64,000 nucleotides of DNA from Streptomyces sp. SJL17-4. Lineage in GTDB: Bacteria > Actinomycetota > Actinomycetes > Streptomycetales > Streptomycetaceae. The position numbers and the translations under genes were made by a program. Location of the stretch: positions 3,596,001 through 3,660,000 of the forward strand of contig NZ_CP104578.1 in the NCBI RefSeq assembly GCF_036826855.1. The letters are read 5' to 3'. Under the pieces are notes generated by a model that was not told the origin of the DNA, did no database searches, and saw nothing but the letters and a program-made list of their open reading frames with translations. Shown here piece by piece: positions 1 to 8,888 of the stretch (its first letter is position 1; each line of letters starts with the position of its first letter).

Positions 1-200
1 TCGGTCTGGAGGTTGGCGTCCACGTACTCGCGGATCTTGACGAGGTCTTCCTCGGCAAGGTCGCGGACACGGGTGGACGGGTTCACGCCGGTCGCGGCGA
101 GGATCTCCTCGGACCGGGTACGCCCGATGCCGAAGACGTAGGTGAGTGCGACCACCACACGCTTTTCGCGCGGGATGTCAACACCGGAAACGCGTGCCAT
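1..200 (-). CDS. rpsM: 30S ribosomal protein S13 (N-terminal part, cut by window edge)
   Basis: Small-subunit head protein S13, contacting the P-site tRNA and the inter-subunit bridge. The reading frame opens at an ATG at 198-200 with [14 protein letters not shown], followed by the helix-hairpin-helix-like [12 protein letters not shown] segment typical of S13. About 66 residues are present; the basic C-terminal tail lies beyond the left edge. It follows rpmJ by about 190 bp on the same strand, the usual start of the alpha operon (rpsM-rpsK-rpsD-rpoA-rplQ expected to the left). Identification is secure. Confidence 0.97.
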   Translation of the reverse strand, partial: MARVSGVDIPREKRVVVALTYVFGIGRTRSEEILAATGVNPSTRVRDLAEEDLVKIREYVDANLQT

Positions 201-391
201 TCAATGGCTCCTGTGTTCTCGGGGGTCTGCTGCAGAACCGTTCCCGGCTGCCGTATGAGGTACAGGTCGGGTCCCCGGCCCCCGCCGGAGGTGCCGTCAA
301 CCGTGCGAACACGGCCCGACGGGCTCTGCGTATGTACGTATTGCTATGCGTCGCGCGAAGAACTGCGAAGTTGCAGGTCGGTCGGCGTGCG

Positions 392-505
392 TCAGCCCTG
401 GCGCTGCTTGTGGCGCAGGTTGTCGCAGATGACCATGACCCGGCCGTGACGGCGGATCACCTTGCACTTGTCGCAGATCTTCTTGACGCTCGGCTTGACC
501 TTCAT
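392..505 (-). CDS. rpmJ: 50S ribosomal protein L36
   Basis: A 37-residue protein, [14 protein letters not shown] at the N-terminus, ending RHKQRQG. It carries the C-x2-C...C...H zinc-ribbon ligands of the zinc-binding L36 type (C11, C14, C27, H33 in order). L36 packs against 23S rRNA near the base of the L7/L12 stalk. It sits between infA and rpsM, its classical place. The gene is short enough to be missed by a length cut-off. Identification is secure. Confidence 0.96.
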   Translation of the reverse strand: MKVKPSVKKICDKCKVIRRHGRVMVICDNLRHKQRQG

Positions 506-567
506 GGGTGTGAGGTTCTCCGGGTCAGTGCCATCACCCGCGCGTGAAGGCGGGGTGCGGGCAAGAT

Positions 568-789
568 CTACTTGTACCGGTAGACGATCCGGCCACGCGT
601 CAGGTCGTACGGAGAAAGCTCCACGACGACCCGGTCGTCCGGAAGGATTCGGATGTAGTGCATCCGCATCTTGCCGGAGATGTGCGCGAGGACCTTGTGA
701 CCGTTCTGGAGCTCCACCTTGAACATGGCGTTCGGGAGGGACTCGATCACGGTGCCCTCGATTTCGATGGCACCTTGCTTCTTGGCCAC
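568..789 (-). CDS. infA: Translation initiation factor IF-1
   Basis: IF-1 is an S1/OB-fold protein that occupies the ribosomal A site during initiation. The 73-residue product reads (M)[15 protein letters not shown] at the start and ends GRIVYRYK, matching full-length bacterial IF-1. I chose the GTG at 787-789 because the family starts there and an AAAGG ribosome-binding site lies about 8 nt upstream. An in-frame ATG at 846 would add 19 unrelated residues. It is separated from map by about 320 bp, so it probably has its own promoter. Confidence 0.97.
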   Translation of the reverse strand: MAKKQGAIEIEGTVIESLPNAMFKVELQNGHKVLAHISGKMRMHYIRILPDDRVVVELSPYDLTRGRIVYRYK

Positions 790-1109
790 GCTTCGCCTTT
801 CGAATCGGCTACCTTGATCGACTCTCGCCGCCGCATGCGGACACACGGGTACACGAGAGCCGACGCATCAGTCTACGTCAGGCCCCAGGAAAAGACGAAT
901 CGGGAAGTCTGCCCACCCGAACTGATCCTTACGCAAGGCACCACACCGTAGAAAACTCAAAGCTACTCCTGCGCGAGCGCAGACGCGCCCACTACGCCAA
1001 CGGGACCCAATCCCGACGCCCCTCTCGCGGGCTCGGCGCCCGGGGGCGCCTCACAAGCTTCGAGGAGCTGCGCCGGCCTCCGACCGACGAACCGGGAGCG
1101 GCCCGCTCG
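790..1109. other. Intergenic region between map and infA
   Basis: No gene is visible in these 320 bases. Read on the minus strand, a TAGACT hexamer (870-875) could be the -10 of an infA promoter with a leader of about 75 nt, but no good -35 precedes it. A small GGCGCC-N4-GGCGCC hairpin (1035-1050) lies after the map stop and may weakly terminate map transcription. Nothing else stands out. Confidence 0.4.
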
Positions 1110-1961
1110 CTACGCCAGCGGGTCCGGCGCCGCCGTCACGCCCAGCTCCGCCAGCTTCGCCTTGCCCCCGTCGACCGCGGTCAGGACCAGGGGGCCCTCC
1201 TCGGTCAGGGCGATCGAGTGCTCCCAGTGGGAGGACCAGGTGCCGTCCGTGGTGATGACGGTCCAGTCGTCCTTCAGGACCTCCGTCTGCGGGGTGCCCA
1301 GGGAGACCATCGGCTCGATCGCCAGGCACAGGCCGGGGACCAGCTTCGGGCCCTTGCCGCGCTTGCGGGAGACGTAGTTCAGCAGGTGCGGGTCCATGTG
1401 CATCTCGGTGCCGATGCCGTGGCCGCCGTAGTCCTCGATGATCCCGTACCGGCCCAGGCTGTGGTCGCCCACGGCGGGACGCGGCTGGCGCTTGATGTAC
1501 GTCTCGATCGCCTTCGAGATGTCGACCAGACGGTTGCCGAGCCTCATGGCCGCGATGCCGGCCCACATCGACTCCTCCGTGACACGGGAGAGCTCGACGA
1601 GCTCGGGCGCGTGCCCGGTGCCCACGAAGGCCGTGTAGGCCGCGTCACCGTGCCAGCCGTCCACGATCGCGCCCGCGTCGATGGAGATGATGTCGCCGTC
1701 CTTGAGGACGGTCTTGTCGTCGGGGATGCCGTGGACGACGACCTCGTTCACCGAGGTGCAGATCGTCGCGGGGAACCCGCCGTACCCGAGGAAGTTCGAC
1801 TTCGCCCCGTGGTCGGCGATGACCTTCCGCGCGACCTCGTCGAGATCGCGGGTCGTGGCGCCCGGCACGGCCGCCTCACGGGTCGCCGCGTGAATGGCGG
1901 CGACGACCAGCCCCGCCTCGCGCATCTTCGCGATCTGCTCGGGGGTCTTGATCTGCACCAT
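1110..1961 (-). CDS. map: Methionine aminopeptidase, type I
   Basis: Removes the initiator methionine from nascent proteins. The 283-residue length and pita-bread metallopeptidase fold match the family. The five metal ligands are visible: Asp in SIDAGA, Asp in WHGDAAYT, His in GGHGIGTEMH, Glu in AIEPM and Glu in HWEHSIAL. There is no N-terminal zinc-finger extension, so it is the short housekeeping form. It lies downstream of adk, from which it is separated by a strong hairpin (2003-2045), so its expression may be partly uncoupled from secY-adk. Streptomyces genomes usually carry a second paralog elsewhere; I cannot see that here. Confidence 0.95.
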   Translation of the reverse strand: MVQIKTPEQIAKMREAGLVVAAIHAATREAAVPGATTRDLDEVARKVIADHGAKSNFLGYGGFPATICTSVNEVVVHGIPDDKTVLKDGDIISIDAGAIVDGWHGDAAYTAFVGTGHAPELVELSRVTEESMWAGIAAMRLGNRLVDISKAIETYIKRQPRPAVGDHSLGRYGIIEDYGGHGIGTEMHMDPHLLNYVSRKRGKGPKLVPGLCLAIEPMVSLGTPQTEVLKDDWTVITTDGTWSSHWEHSIALTEEGPLVLTAVDGGKAKLAELGVTAAPDPLA

Positions 1962-2002
1962 CGTGGCCGCGGCCTTTCCATCGAGTACGGGGAACAGAAC
2001 AA

Positions 2003-2045
2003 CGATACGGCCGCGGCGCCCCTGAGGGGCACCGCGGCCGTATCG
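2003..2045 (-). terminator. Long hairpin between adk and map
   Basis: A perfect 14-bp stem (2003-2016 with 2032-2045) is continued by a 5-bp inner stem (2018-2022 with 2026-2030) after a single C/A mismatch, with a TGA loop. There is no clear T-run on the minus strand, so it could be an attenuator, an RNA-processing signal or a stabilising structure, not only a full terminator. It lies 12 bases after the adk stop codon. Confidence 0.7.
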
Positions 2046-2057
2046 GACGAACCAGGG

Positions 2058-2705
2058 CTACTTCTTGAGCGCGGCCATCGCCTTCGCGGTGACCTCGTCC
2101 ACCTTGCCGAGCGCCGAGATCGTCTCCACCAGGTTCTGCGACCGGTAGTAGTCGATGATCGGCTCGGTCTCCGTGTGGTAGACCTCCAGGCGCCGGCGGA
2201 CGGTCTCCTCGGAGTCGTCGTCGCGCTGGTAGAGCTCGCCACCGCAGGCGTCGCAGACGCCCGCGGTCTTCGGAGCGTTGTACGTCACGTGGAAGACGTG
2301 CGCACTGTCGTTGCGGCAGATGCGGCGACCCGCGATCCGCTTCACGACCTCGTCCTCGGGGACCTCCAGGTCCAGGACCGCGTCCAGCTGGACGTGTCCC
2401 GCCTTGAGGATCTCGTCGAGAGCCTCGGCCTGGGCCACGTTGCGCGGGAACCCGTCGAGCAGGAAGCCGTTGACGGCGTCCGGCTGCTCCATACGGTCCT
2501 TGGCCATCCCGATCGTCACGGAGTCCGGCACGAGCTGGCCGGCCTTCATGTACGACTGCGCCTCGAGCCCGAGCGCCGTGCCCTGCGAGATGTTGGCACG
2601 GAACAGGTCACCCGTGGAGATGTGCGGGATTTCCAGGTTCTTGGCAAGGTACGCGGCCTGCGTGCCCTTGCCCGCACCGGGCGGTCCGACGAGGACGATT
2701 CGCAT
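2058..2705 (-). CDS. adk: Adenylate kinase
   Basis: Catalyses ATP + AMP = 2 ADP. The 215-residue protein begins MRIVLVGPPGAGKGTQ, with the P-loop at residues 7-16, then the AMP-binding segment and a long LID domain carrying Cys residues (RRICRND... GVCDAC) suggestive of a zinc-containing LID. The start at 2703-2705 overlaps the secY stop by one base (TGATG), so translation is coupled. A longer frame to 2897 is a readthrough into secY sequence and is rejected. Confidence 0.96.
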   Translation of the reverse strand: MRIVLVGPPGAGKGTQAAYLAKNLEIPHISTGDLFRANISQGTALGLEAQSYMKAGQLVPDSVTIGMAKDRMEQPDAVNGFLLDGFPRNVAQAEALDEILKAGHVQLDAVLDLEVPEDEVVKRIAGRRICRNDSAHVFHVTYNAPKTAGVCDACGGELYQRDDDSEETVRRRLEVYHTETEPIIDYYRSQNLVETISALGKVDEVTAKAMAALKK

Positions 2706-4024
2706 CAGCGGAGGAACCCTTCGTAATTGCGCTGCTGGAGCTGGCTCTCGATCTGCTTCACGGTCTCCAGCCCCACACCCACGATGATGAGGATGCTCGT
2801 CCCACCGAAGGGGAAGTTGGCATTGGCGCCACCGAAGCCTGCCAACGCCATCGTCGGCACAAGAGCGATCAGACCCAAGTACAGCGAGCCCGGCCAAGTG
2901 ATCCGGTTGAGCACGTAGCTCAGATACTCGGCAGTAGGTCGACCAGCCCGGATACCCGGGATGAAGCCACCATACTTCTTCATGTTGTCCGCGACTTCCT
3001 CGGGGTTGAACGAGATCGCCACGTAGAAGAAGGCGAAGAACACGATCAGGAGGAAGTACGTCGCGATGTAGTAGGGGTGGTCACCCTTGACGAAGTGGGC
3101 TTCGATCCAGGTCTTCCACCCTGCGGTGGAGTTCGAGAACTGCGCGATCAAGGCCGGGATGTAGAGCAGCGACGACGCGAAGATGACAGGAATCACACCC
3201 GCCTGGTTCACCTTCAGCGGGATGTACGTGGACGTACCGCCGTAGGAGCGCCGGCCGATCATGCGCTTCGCGTACTGCACCGGGATGCGGCGCTGGGCCT
3301 GCTCGACGAAGACCACGAGGGCCACCATCACGAAGCCGATGAGGATGACGGTGCCGAACTCGATCCAGCCCTTGGCGAGCTTGCCGCTCTCCTTGATGGC
3401 CCACAGGGCGCCCGGGAAGCCGGCGGCGATCGAGATGAACATCAGGATCGACATGCCGTTGCCGATGCCGCGGTCGGTGATGAGCTCACCGAGCCACATG
3501 ACGACACAGGTACCGGCGGTCATGGTGAGGACCATGACGGCGATGGTGAAGACGGACGGGTCGGGTACGACCTGGTTGGCCACGGAGCAGCCACTGAACA
3601 GCGCACCGCTCTTGGCGGTGGCCACGAGACCGGTGCCCTGCAGCACGGCGAGGGCGACCGTCAGGTACCGCGTGTACTGCGTGATCTTGGCAGTACCCGA
3701 CTGGCCCTCCTTCTTGAGGGCTTCGAGGCGCGGGATCACGACGGTCAGCAGCTGCAGGATGATGCTCGCCGTGATGTACGGCATGATGCCGAGCGCGAAG
3801 ATGGTGATCTGGAGCAGCGCCCCGCCACTGAACATGTTGACCAGGCCGAACAGGCTGTTGTTGCCCTCGCTGGCCTGCTTGACACACTGCTGGACGGCCT
3901 CGTACTTGACGCCAGGGACCGGGATGTGGGCCCCGAGGCGGTACAGCACGATGATGGCGAGCGTGAAGAGCAGCTTCTTGCGCAGGTCGGGCGTCTTGAA
4001 CGCCCGGGCGAACGCGGTGAGCAC
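2705..4024 (-). CDS. secY: Preprotein translocase subunit SecY
   Basis: Pore-forming membrane subunit of the Sec translocon, partner of SecE (encoded at 54134) and SecG. It is 439 residues long with ten predicted hydrophobic segments and signature stretches such as YRLGAHIPVPG near the N-terminus and GGFIPGIRAGRPT in the C-terminal half. I chose the GTG at 4022-4024 because a perfect AGGAGG lies 6 nt upstream and the family begins LTAFARAFKTPDLRKK; the ATG at 4057 lacks such support. It is the first gene of the secY-adk-map group. Confidence 0.95.
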   Translation of the reverse strand: MLTAFARAFKTPDLRKKLLFTLAIIVLYRLGAHIPVPGVKYEAVQQCVKQASEGNNSLFGLVNMFSGGALLQITIFALGIMPYITASIILQLLTVVIPRLEALKKEGQSGTAKITQYTRYLTVALAVLQGTGLVATAKSGALFSGCSVANQVVPDPSVFTIAVMVLTMTAGTCVVMWLGELITDRGIGNGMSILMFISIAAGFPGALWAIKESGKLAKGWIEFGTVILIGFVMVALVVFVEQAQRRIPVQYAKRMIGRRSYGGTSTYIPLKVNQAGVIPVIFASSLLYIPALIAQFSNSTAGWKTWIEAHFVKGDHPYYIATYFLLIVFFAFFYVAISFNPEEVADNMKKYGGFIPGIRAGRPTAEYLSYVLNRITWPGSLYLGLIALVPTMALAGFGGANANFPFGGTSILIIVGVGLETVKQIESQLQQRNYEGFLR

Positions 4025-4102
4025 GGTGCCTCCTGCGACCCCCGCGCTATGCGTCAAGGGTGACGGTCTTGAGGTTCGACGATTGGGTATCGGTCATCAA
4101 TC

Positions 4103-4150
4103 CCGTGCGGGCATACCGCACGGAGCCTAGACAGTGCACGCCACCTTACC
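4103..4150 (-). promoter_or_regulatory. secY leader: 8-bp inverted repeat and possible promoter
   Basis: A perfect 8-bp inverted repeat, CCGTGCGG-N5-CCGCACGG, lies at 4103-4123, about 80 nt upstream of secY. Immediately upstream on the minus strand is TAGGCT (4124-4129), which resembles a -10 box. No convincing -35 is seen. The arrangement fits a separate secY promoter after the rplO terminator, with a repeat that could be a leader hairpin or an operator. Confidence 0.35.
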
Positions 4151-4178
4151 GGCGACCATGCCCCCCTAGGAACGACCA

Positions 4179-4212
4179 ATCGGGGATGCCCCTTTTGGGA
4201 GGCATCCCCGAT
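4179..4212 (-). terminator. Hairpin after rplO
   Basis: A 12-bp perfect stem (4179-4190 with 4201-4212; ATCGGGGATGCC arm) encloses a 10-base loop containing TTTT. It starts 26 bases after the rplO stop on the minus strand and probably separates the spc ribosomal transcript from secY-adk-map. Confidence 0.7.
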
Positions 4213-4237
4213 CGGATGTTCAAGCCATCGAGTCGTC

Positions 4238-4693
4238 TCAGACGAGCTCGGTGACGGTGCCGCCGGCGGCGGCGATCTTCTCCTTGGCGGAGCCGGAGAC
4301 GGCGTCGACCGTCACCTGCAGCGCCACGGTGATCTCGCCGGTGCCGAGCACCTTGACGAGCTGGTTCTTGCGAACCGCACCCTTGGCGACCAGATCGGCC
4401 ACCGTGACCTCGCCACCCTGCGGGTAGAGCGCGGTCAGCTTGTCCAGGTTCACGACCTGGTACTCGGTGCGGAACGGGTTCTTGAAGCCCTTGAGCTTCG
4501 GCAGACGCATGTGGAGGGGCATCTGCCCACCCTCGAAGCGCTGCGGAACCTGGTAACGGGCCTTCGTGCCCTTGGTACCACGACCGGCCGTCTTACCCTT
4601 CGACGCCTCACCACGACCGACACGGGTCTTCGCGGTCTTGGCACCGGGGGCGGGACGGAGGTTGTGGGCCTTCAGCGGGTTGGTCTCCGCCAT
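4238..4693 (-). CDS. rplO: 50S ribosomal protein L15
   Basis: Late-assembly large-subunit protein of 151 residues. The N-terminus has the Gly/Lys/Arg-rich extended tail ([16 protein letters not shown]) that penetrates 23S rRNA. This is followed by [21 protein letters not shown], shown here only as its family hallmark, and an L18e-like globular C-terminal domain. The start at 4691-4693 (MAETNPLK) is preferred over an upstream ATG at 4702, which overlaps rpmD. The stop of rpmD lies two bases upstream. Confidence 0.97.
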   Translation of the reverse strand: MAETNPLKAHNLRPAPGAKTAKTRVGRGEASKGKTAGRGTKGTKARYQVPQRFEGGQMPLHMRLPKLKGFKNPFRTEYQVVNLDKLTALYPQGGEVTVADLVAKGAVRKNQLVKVLGTGEITVALQVTVDAVSGSAKEKIAAAGGTVTELV

Positions 4694-4694
4694 G

Positions 4695-4877
4695 TCAGTC
4701 AACCTCCTCGACCGTCACGAGGTGGCGGACGGTGTGCACCATTCCGCGGAACTCGGGGCGGTCCTCCTTGACAACCACGTCGTTGACCTTCTTGAGGCCA
4801 AGCGAACGCAGGGTGTCGCGGTGGTTCTGCTTGCTGCCGATGTACGACTTCGTCTGCGTGACCTTGAGGCGAGCCAT
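4695..4877 (-). CDS. rpmD: 50S ribosomal protein L30
   Basis: A 60-residue protein ([16 protein letters not shown] ... LVTVEEVD), the short ferredoxin-like fold L30 found in most bacteria. The start overlaps the rpsE stop by one base (TAATG) and the stop lies one base from the rplO start, so rpsE-rpmD-rplO are tightly coupled. Longer frames through this stretch run into rpsE and are not real. Confidence 0.96.
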   Translation of the reverse strand: MARLKVTQTKSYIGSKQNHRDTLRSLGLKKVNDVVVKEDRPEFRGMVHTVRHLVTVEEVD

Positions 4878-5479
4878 TACGCACCCGCCCCAGCACGCGC
4901 ACGGAGCAGAGCCGCGGGAGCGACGTCCTCGAGGGGCAGACCACGGCGAGCCGCGATCTCCTCGGGACGCTGCAGGCCCTTGAGGGCCGCCACGGTCGCG
5001 TGCACGATGTTGATCGCGTTGTCGGAGCCGAGCGACTTCGACAGGATGTCGTGAACGCCGGCGCACTCGAGCACGGCACGCACCGGGCCACCGGCGATAA
5101 CACCGGTACCGGGGGAAGCCGGCTTGAGCAGGACGACGCCCGCGGCCTTCTCGCCCTGGATCGGGTGAGGGATGGTGCCCTGGATGCGCGGAACCTTGAA
5201 GAAGTTCTTCTTGGCTTCCTCGACACCCTTGGCGATGGCCGCGGGAACTTCCTTGGCCTTGCCGTAACCGACACCTACGGTGCCGTCACCGTCGCCCACC
5301 ACGACCAGCGCGGTGAAGCTGAAGCGGCGACCACCCTTGACAACCTTGGCGACGCGGTTGATCGCGACAACGCGCTCAACGTACGCGGTCTTCTCGGCGG
5401 CAGCGCCACCGTCGCGGCCCTTCCGGTCCCGCCGCTCGCCGCCACCGGCACCGCTTCCGCGGCGCTGGGGTCCAGCCAT
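4877..5479 (-). CDS. rpsE: 30S ribosomal protein S5
   Basis: S5 lies at the small-subunit shoulder and affects decoding fidelity. The 200-residue product has the double-stranded RNA-binding-like N-terminal domain ([18 protein letters not shown]) and the C-terminal S5 domain ([17 protein letters not shown]). A Gly/Arg-rich N-terminal tail of about 25 residues, typical of actinobacteria, precedes them. Frame, length and neighbours (rplR upstream, rpmD overlapping downstream) agree. Confidence 0.97.
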   Translation of the reverse strand: MAGPQRRGSGAGGGERRDRKGRDGGAAAEKTAYVERVVAINRVAKVVKGGRRFSFTALVVVGDGDGTVGVGYGKAKEVPAAIAKGVEEAKKNFFKVPRIQGTIPHPIQGEKAAGVVLLKPASPGTGVIAGGPVRAVLECAGVHDILSKSLGSDNAINIVHATVAALKGLQRPEEIAARRGLPLEDVAPAALLRARAGAGA

Positions 5480-5525
5480 TGGATTTACCTCTCTCTGTTA
5501 CGTCCGTTAGTCCCGGAACCGGGGC

Positions 5526-5909
5526 TTAGAACTTCAGCCCGGCTTCGCGGGCGGCGTCAGCCAGAGCGGCAATGCGCCCGGCGTACCTGTTGCCACCACG
5601 GTCGAACACGACAGCCTCGACACCAGCGGCCTTGGCGCGCTCGGCGACGAGAGCTCCGACCTGCTTGGCCTGCGCGGACTTGTCACCCTCGCCACCACGG
5701 ATCGACGCGTCCAGGTTCGACGCGGACGCAAGGGTGTGACCCTTGAGGTCGTCGATGACCTGAGCGGTGATACCGCGGTTCGAACGCGTCACGACGAGGC
5801 GCGGACGCTCCGCCGTACCCGACACGTTCTTGCGGATGCGGATGTGGCGGCGCGCCTTGGCGGCACGCTTGTAAGCGTCGCCCTTGGCGATCTTCACACC
5901 GTATGCCAT
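5526..5909 (-). CDS. rplR: 50S ribosomal protein L18
   Basis: 5S rRNA-binding protein of the central protuberance, 127 residues. The basic N-terminal part ([23 protein letters not shown]) is the 5S-binding segment and the C-terminus ends AREAGLKF as in other L18 proteins. It lies three bases downstream of rplF and about 45 bases upstream of rpsE, in the standard spc order. Confidence 0.97.
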   Translation of the reverse strand: MAYGVKIAKGDAYKRAAKARRHIRIRKNVSGTAERPRLVVTRSNRGITAQVIDDLKGHTLASASNLDASIRGGEGDKSAQAKQVGALVAERAKAAGVEAVVFDRGGNRYAGRIAALADAAREAGLKF

Positions 5910-5912
5910 GGC

Positions 5913-6452
5913 TTACTTACCAGCCTTTCCGACCTTGCGGCGGATGACCTCGCCGGCGTACTTGACGCCCTTGGCCTTGTACGGGTCGGGCTTCCGCAGC
6001 TTGCGGATGTTCGCCGCGACCTCGCCGACCTTCTGCTTGTCGATGCCCTCGACCGAGAACTTGGTCGGCGACTCGACCTTGAACGAGATGCCCTCGGGCG
6101 CCTCGACCAGGATCGGGTGGCTGTAGCCGAGCTGGAACTCCAGGTTGGAGCCCTTCGCGGCGACGCGGTAACCGACACCGCTGATCTCGAGCGCCTTCAC
6201 GTAACCCTGGGTCACGCCGGTGATCATGTTGGCCACCAGCGTGCGGGACAGGCCGTGAAGGGCCTTGTTCTGACGCTCGTCGTTCGGACGCAGGACGTTG
6301 AGCACGCCCTCCTCGCCCTTAACGATGTCGATCGGCGCGGCGACGGTGTGGGTCAGGGTGCCCTTGGAACCCTTGACCGTGACCGTGCGGCCCTCGATGG
6401 TGACGTCCACGCCGGCGGGAACCTGGATAGGCAGCTTGCCAATACGCGACAT
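5913..6452 (-). CDS. rplF: 50S ribosomal protein L6
   Basis: Large-subunit protein near the factor-binding site and sarcin-ricin loop. The 179 residues begin [17 protein letters not shown] and contain two repeated L6 domains. The family signature [14 protein letters not shown] is near the C-terminus. Standard position between rpsH and rplR. Confidence 0.97.
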   Translation of the reverse strand: MSRIGKLPIQVPAGVDVTIEGRTVTVKGSKGTLTHTVAAPIDIVKGEEGVLNVLRPNDERQNKALHGLSRTLVANMITGVTQGYVKALEISGVGYRVAAKGSNLEFQLGYSHPILVEAPEGISFKVESPTKFSVEGIDKQKVGEVAANIRKLRKPDPYKAKGVKYAGEVIRRKVGKAGK

Positions 6453-6473
6453 GAGCTTTCCTTCCTTTCCCGA

Positions 6474-6872
6474 CTACCAGACGTAGGCGAGGACTTCCCC
6501 ACCTACGCCCTTCTTGCCTGCCTGCTGGCCGGTCAGGAGACCGTGGGACGTGGAGATGATCGCCACGCCCAGGCCGCCGAGGACCTTCGGCAGGTTGGTG
6601 GACTTCGCGTAAACCCGGAGACCGGGCTTCGAGATCCGCTTGATGCCCGCGATGGAGCGCTCACGGTTCGGACCGAACTTGAGCTCGAGGACGAGGTTCT
6701 TGCCGACCTCGGCGTCCTCGACCTTCCAGCCCGTGATGAAGCCCTCCTGCTGGAGGATTTCCGCGATGTGAGACTTGATCTTGCTGTGCGGCATCGTCAC
6801 GGAGTCGTGGTATGCCGAGTTCGCGTTACGCAGACGAGTCAGCATGTCCGCGATCGGATCAGTCATGGTCAT
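6474..6872 (-). CDS. rpsH: 30S ribosomal protein S8
   Basis: Primary 16S rRNA-binding protein of 132 residues, starting [18 protein letters not shown] and ending [10 protein letters not shown], with the C-terminal [12 protein letters not shown] signature. Two in-frame ATGs (6872 and 6866) are possible; the first has the better upstream purine tract. S8 is an autoregulator of the spc operon in E. coli. The hairpin region upstream (6984-7034) is a candidate place for such control here, although that is only inference. Confidence 0.97.
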   Translation of the reverse strand: MTMTDPIADMLTRLRNANSAYHDSVTMPHSKIKSHIAEILQQEGFITGWKVEDAEVGKNLVLELKFGPNRERSIAGIKRISKPGLRVYAKSTNLPKVLGGLGVAIISTSHGLLTGQQAGKKGVGGEVLAYVW

Positions 6873-6983
6873 GAATTGGCCTTCGGCCTCTCTCGCCGGG
6901 GTTTCCAGTGCGCCATCCCTCTCCCCACACAGGGGCGGGACGGGTGCGGCGCGGGGACCTACGGCGTAGTAAGTCGTACGGGC

Positions 6984-7034
6984 GGCGGACGCCCAACCCT
7001 CCTAGCCTAAGCCATGGAGGCCTGGGCGTCCGCC
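6984..7034 (-). promoter_or_regulatory. Extended hairpin in the rpsN-rpsH gap
   Basis: A perfect 12-bp stem (6984-6995 with 7023-7034) is extended by an inner CCTCC/GGAGG pairing around 6998-7020. It occupies the middle of a 206-base gap between rpsN and rpsH, where spc-operon genes are otherwise nearly contiguous. It has no T-run, so it is more likely an RNA regulatory or processing element than a simple terminator. Confidence 0.55.
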
Positions 7035-7078
7035 AACCCAGTGCTTACCGAGAGACTCCGGTCATCCCAAGTAAGGGA

Positions 7079-7264
7079 TTACCAGGAGCTCTTGGTCACG
7101 CCCGGCAGCTCGCCACGGTGAGCCATCTCACGAAGGCACACGCGGCACAGGCCGAACTTGCGGTACACGGAGTGGGGTCGACCACAACGCTGGCAGCGCG
7201 TGTAGCCACGCACGCCGAACTTGGGCTTGCGGGCAGCCTTCGCGATGAGAGCCTTCTTCGCCAT
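7079..7264 (-). CDS. rpsN: 30S ribosomal protein S14, zinc-binding type
   Basis: A 61-residue S14 ([20 protein letters not shown] ... GVTKSSW) with the CxxC...CxxC zinc ribbon (CQRC and CRVC). This is the zinc-dependent (C+) form. Streptomyces usually also carries a zinc-independent paralog controlled by Zur elsewhere in the genome; it is not in this window. It lies five bases downstream of rplE. Confidence 0.97.
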   Translation of the reverse strand: MAKKALIAKAARKPKFGVRGYTRCQRCGRPHSVYRKFGLCRVCLREMAHRGELPGVTKSSW

Positions 7265-7269
7265 CTCGC

Positions 7270-7824
7270 TTACGCCTCCTTGAACGGGAAGCCGAGGTGA
7301 CGCAGAAGGGCACGGCCCTCGTCGTCGTTGGTCGCCGTGGTCACCACGGTGATGTCCATACCCCGGACACGGTCGATCTTGTCCTGGTCGATCTCGTGGA
7401 ACATGACCTGCTCCGTGAGACCGAAGGTGTAGTTGCCACGCCCGTCGAACTGCTTGGGGGACAGACCACGGAAGTCGCGGATGCGCGGAAGCGCGAGCGA
7501 CAGGGTGCGGTCCAGGAACTCCCACATGCGGTCGCCACGGAGGGTGACGTGCGCACCGATCGGCTGACCCTCACGCAGCTTGAACTGCGCGATGGACTTG
7601 CGAGCCTTGGTGACGGCCGGCTTCTGACCGGTGATCGTGGTCAGGTCACGGACGGCACCGTCCATGAGCTTCGAGTCACGGGCGGCGTCGCCGACACCCA
7701 TGTTGACCACGATCTTCACGAGGCCGGGAACCTGCATGACGTTCTCGTAGGAGAACTCCTCACGCAGCTTGCCCGCGATCTCCTCGCGGTACTTCGTCTT
7801 GAGACGCGGAGTGGTGGTAGCCAT
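7270..7824 (-). CDS. rplE: 50S ribosomal protein L5
   Basis: 5S rRNA-binding protein of the central protuberance, 184 residues. Recognised by [20 protein letters not shown] near the N-terminus and the [16 protein letters not shown] stretch. The start overlaps the rplX stop by one base. Family length and operon position agree. Confidence 0.97.
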   Translation of the reverse strand: MATTTPRLKTKYREEIAGKLREEFSYENVMQVPGLVKIVVNMGVGDAARDSKLMDGAVRDLTTITGQKPAVTKARKSIAQFKLREGQPIGAHVTLRGDRMWEFLDRTLSLALPRIRDFRGLSPKQFDGRGNYTFGLTEQVMFHEIDQDKIDRVRGMDITVVTTATNDDEGRALLRHLGFPFKEA

Positions 7825-8135
7825 CAGATGTCCTCACCCGTCCGCTTGGCAACGCGGATCTTGTTGCCCTCGTCGTCGAAGCGGTAGCCGACACGCGTGA
7901 CGACCTTCTTGCCGTCCTTCTCCACGACCAGCTGGACGTTGGAGACGTGGACCGGAGCCTCGGTCGTGACGATGCCACCGGCCTGCGACGGGCCGGCCTT
8001 GGTGTGCTTCTTGACCCGGTTGACACCCTCGACGAGGACGCGGTTCTCACGGGGGAAGGCCGTGATGACCTTGCCCTGCTTGCCCTTGTCCTTACCGGTG
8101 ATGACCTGGACCAGGTCGCCCTTCTTGATCTTCAT
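7824..8135 (-). CDS. rplX: 50S ribosomal protein L24
   Basis: Assembly-initiator protein of the large subunit, 103 residues. It begins [21 protein letters not shown], the KOW motif that binds 23S rRNA. It ends at an overlap with rplE and starts two bases after the rplN stop, so the three genes are coupled. Confidence 0.96.
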   Translation of the reverse strand: MKIKKGDLVQVITGKDKGKQGKVITAFPRENRVLVEGVNRVKKHTKAGPSQAGGIVTTEAPVHVSNVQLVVEKDGKKVVTRVGYRFDDEGNKIRVAKRTGEDI

Positions 8136-8137
8136 GC

Positions 8138-8506
8138 TTACAGCACCTCCGGCGCGAGCGAGATGATCTTCATGAACTTCTTCTCGCGCAGCTCACGGCC
8201 CACCGGGCCGAAGATACGGGTGCCACGAGGGTCGCCGTCGTTCTTGAGAATGACAGCGGCGTTCTCGTCGAAGCGGATGTACGAGCCGTCCTGGCGGCGG
8301 CGCTCCTTGACGGTGCGAACGATGACCGCCTTGACGACGTCACCCTTCTTCACGTTGCCACCGGGGATCGCGTCCTTGACGGTGGCGACGATGACGTCAC
8401 CGATGCCCGCGTAGCGGCGACCCGAGCCACCGAGAACACGGATGCAAAGGATCTCCTTGGCACCAGTGTTGTCGGCGACACGCAGTCGCGACTCCTGCTG
8501 GATCAC
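8138..8506 (-). CDS. rplN: 50S ribosomal protein L14
   Basis: A 122-residue protein beginning [19 protein letters not shown], the highly conserved L14 N-terminus, and ending [11 protein letters not shown]. It forms part of an inter-subunit bridge. It is the first spc-type gene after rpsQ and is preceded by a strong hairpin (8536-8566). Confidence 0.97.
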   Translation of the reverse strand: MIQQESRLRVADNTGAKEILCIRVLGGSGRRYAGIGDVIVATVKDAIPGGNVKKGDVVKAVIVRTVKERRRQDGSYIRFDENAAVILKNDGDPRGTRIFGPVGRELREKKFMKIISLAPEVL

Positions 8507-8535
8507 GTCTATCTCCTGATTTGTCTGCCGGTTCC

Positions 8536-8566
8536 CGGCCGGGGCTTCACGAGGAAGCCCCGGCCG
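8536..8566 (-). terminator. 13-bp hairpin between rpsQ and rplN
   Basis: A perfect GC-rich 13-bp stem (8536-8548 with 8554-8566) and five-base loop lie in the 100-base gap after rpsQ. No T-run follows on the minus strand. It marks the S10/spc boundary and could act as a partial terminator or an RNA-processing site. Confidence 0.65.
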
Positions 8567-8606
8567 AGCCTGGCGGAACGAACTCGAAGGGTTACCCCTT
8601 CAAGAA

Positions 8607-8888
8607 TTACTTGGCCTTCTCGAGGATCTCGATGACGCGCCAGTGCTTCGTGGCGGACAGCTTCCGGGTCTCCATCAGGAGGACGCGGTCGCCGATGCCG
8701 GCAGCGTTCTGCTCGTCATGAGCCTTGAGCTTGTTCGTACGGCGGATGACCTTGCCGTACAGCGCGTGCTTGACGCGGTCCTCGACGGCGACGACGACGG
8801 TCTTGTCCATCTTGTCGCTGACGACCAGGCCCTCACGGACCTTGCGGGCGTTGCGCTCGGTCTTCTCAGTCACGTTGCTCTCGCTCAT
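8607..8888 (-). CDS. rpsQ: 30S ribosomal protein S17
   Basis: Primary 16S rRNA-binding OB-fold protein of 93 residues. The core [19 protein letters not shown] and the ENAAGIGD-like region are characteristic. A short actinobacterial N-terminal extension ([16 protein letters not shown]) precedes the core. The start overlaps the rpmC stop by one base. Confidence 0.97.
   Translation of the reverse strand: MSESNVTEKTERNARKVREGLVVSDKMDKTVVVAVEDRVKHALYGKVIRRTNKLKAHDEQNAAGIGDRVLLMETRKLSATKHWRVIEILEKAK

Noticed and set aside
1218..2726. 502-residue plus-strand ORF over map and adk
   Set aside because: Antisense shadow of two confidently identified genes.
4051..4060. ATG at 4057 as secY start
   Set aside because: The GTG at 4024 has a perfect AGGAGG at 6 nt, and the extra 11 residues are not conserved.
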